The position numbers and the translations under genes are program-made. Positions 5,542-6,364 of a stretch of DNA of 6,364 nucleotides are shown one piece after another. The DNA comes from Ruminococcaceae bacterium UBA6434 (GTDB lineage: Bacteria; Bacillota; Clostridia; Oscillospirales; Acutalibacteraceae). The notes beneath the pieces were generated by a model. That model ran no database searches. It worked only from the letters and a program-made list of their open reading frames with translations, and was not told the origin of the DNA. The stretch spans positions 1 to 6,364 of the forward strand of contig DJOQ01000035.1 of assembly GCA_002437245.1 (NCBI GenBank). The letters run 5' to 3'. Positions within the stretch are counted from its first letter, which is position 1, and each line of letters opens with the position of its first letter.

Positions 5542-6364
5542 TTATTTTGCCACAATGTTAACAAGCTTGCCCTTGACATAGATTTCCTTGATAATATTCT
5601 TATTTTCAAGCTCGGCAGCTATGTTTTCTTCTTTCTTTGCAAGACTTATCGCTTCGTCGCTCTCAATATCGGCTGGAACAGAGAGTCTTGCTCTTATCTT
5701 GCCGTTTATCTGAGCCACTATTTCAACGGTGCTGTCAACGCACTTTGCTTCGTCAAAGCTCGGCCACTTCGCGTCCTTTGCGAGCATTTCGCCGTAACCG
5801 CAGTTCGACCACATCTCCTCGGTGACGTGCGGCGCAAAGGGATTTACGAGTATAAGCAGAGTTTTAAGCTCGGCACGGTTGATTTTACCGATTTCGTAAA
5901 TTTTGTTGAGCAGCGTCATAAGAGCGGCTATCGCGGTGTTGTACTTCATCTGCTCTATGTCTTCCGATACCTTTTTAACGGTTTTGTGCATAGCGCTCAT
6001 AAGCTCTTTTGAATACTCGTCGCCGTCCGTCAGAATTTCCTGAAGATTAAATATTCTGTCGATAAATCTCTTGCAGCCTTTAACGCTCGATTCACTCCAC
6101 GGAGCCGCCTGCTCATAGTCGCCCATAAACAGAACGTAGGTGCGCAGTACATCGGCGCCGTATACGTCAACTACCTCGTTGGGGTCAATTACGTTGCCGC
6201 GCGATTTACTCATTTTAACACCGTCCGGTCCTAAGATAAGTCCCTGAGCGGTGCGCTTCTGATAGGGCTCCTCATACGGCACTACGCCGAGGTCATAGAG
6301 GAATTTATACCAGAATCTCGAATATATAAGGTGGCGTGTAACGTGCTCCATACCGCCGTTGTAC
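5542..6364 (-). CDS. leuS: Leucyl-tRNA synthetase, C-terminal part (cut by window edge)
   Basis: This cytoplasmic class I aminoacyl-tRNA synthetase charges tRNA-Leu with leucine. The visible 273 residues begin inside the catalytic domain with YNGGMEH, run through the KMSKS signature (KMSKSRGNV; KMSKS at 6202-6216) and YGADVLR, then the helical anticodon-binding domain (PWSESSVKGCKRF to NPFAPHVTEEMW). They end in the small C-terminal domain (VAQINGKIRARL to YVKGKLVNIVAK), a normal LeuRS ending. The Met at 6351 is internal, not the start: the frame is open to the edge and YNGG continues the family motif. By family size, roughly two thirds of the gene should lie beyond 6364. The short insertion-free stretch before KMSKS resembles Gram-positive LeuRS, not the longer E. 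coli form. It is a housekeeping gene, so this region is chromosomal. Confidence 0.96.
   Translation of the reverse strand, partial: YNGGMEHVTRHLIYSRFWYKFLYDLGVVPYEEPYQKRTAQGLILGPDGVKMSKSRGNVIDPNEVVDVYGADVLRTYVLFMGDYEQAAPWSESSVKGCKRFIDRIFNLQEILTDGDEYSKELMSAMHKTVKKVSEDIEQMKYNTAIAALMTLLNKIYEIGKINRAELKTLLILVNPFAPHVTEEMWSNCGYGEMLAKDAKWPSFDEAKCVDSTVEIVAQINGKIRARLSVPADIESDEAISLAKKEENIAAELENKNIIKEIYVKGKLVNIVAK

Noticed and set aside
6202..6216. Possibility that the synthetase is valyl- or isoleucyl-tRNA synthetase
   Set aside because: KMSKS is shared, but YNGGMEH upstream, the PWSE..GCKRF block and the KLVNIVAK ending fit LeuRS.

Overview
The window looks like chromosomal DNA of a clostridial (Firmicutes) bacterium, probably an anaerobic gut or rumen type in the Oscillospiraceae/Lachnospiraceae range. 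The reasons are moderate GC with AT-rich intergenic gaps, strong GGAGG ribosome binding sites on two of the three visible starts, a leucyl-tRNA synthetase tail of Gram-positive type, and a GPH-family sugar symporter next to a GH2 glycosidase. This placement is an inference from protein character; no rRNA or other marker is present. All four genes are on the minus strand, so transcription runs from high to low coordinates.

In order of transcription: (1) 6364-5542 is the 3' part of leuS, cut by the window edge but showing the KMSKS signature, the anticodon-binding domain and the C-terminal domain. (2) 5541-5417 is a gap holding a good sigma-A-type promoter. (3) 5416-4109 is an exported or membrane-anchored alpha/beta hydrolase (HSL/acetyl-esterase type, HGGG and GDSAGG motifs) with an unusual N-terminal extension of about 150 residues. 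It ends in a clear intrinsic terminator. (4) 4108-3805 is a 304-base regulatory gap with a promoter, a palindrome over the predicted start site and a leader of about 170 nt that contains a 9-bp stem. (5) 3804-2437 is a GPH-family sugar:cation symporter. Its stop lies 26 bases before (6) 2410-146, a cytoplasmic GH2 beta-galactosidase-like enzyme with a basic, methionine-rich helical C-terminal tail. (7) 138-105 is the terminator of this two-gene operon.

The transporter and the GH2 enzyme form a compact uptake-and-hydrolysis operon: a beta-linked oligosaccharide or glycoside enters with a cation and is cleaved inside the cell, since the GH2 protein has no signal peptide. The esterase is a separate transcription unit with its own promoter and terminator. 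It may remove acyl groups outside the membrane before uptake, but that link rests only on proximity. No transcriptional regulator, mobile element, CRISPR array or RNA gene was found. I see no clearly new multi-gene system. The items most worth a second look are the GH2 tail, the esterase N-terminal extension and the structured leader of the sugar operon.
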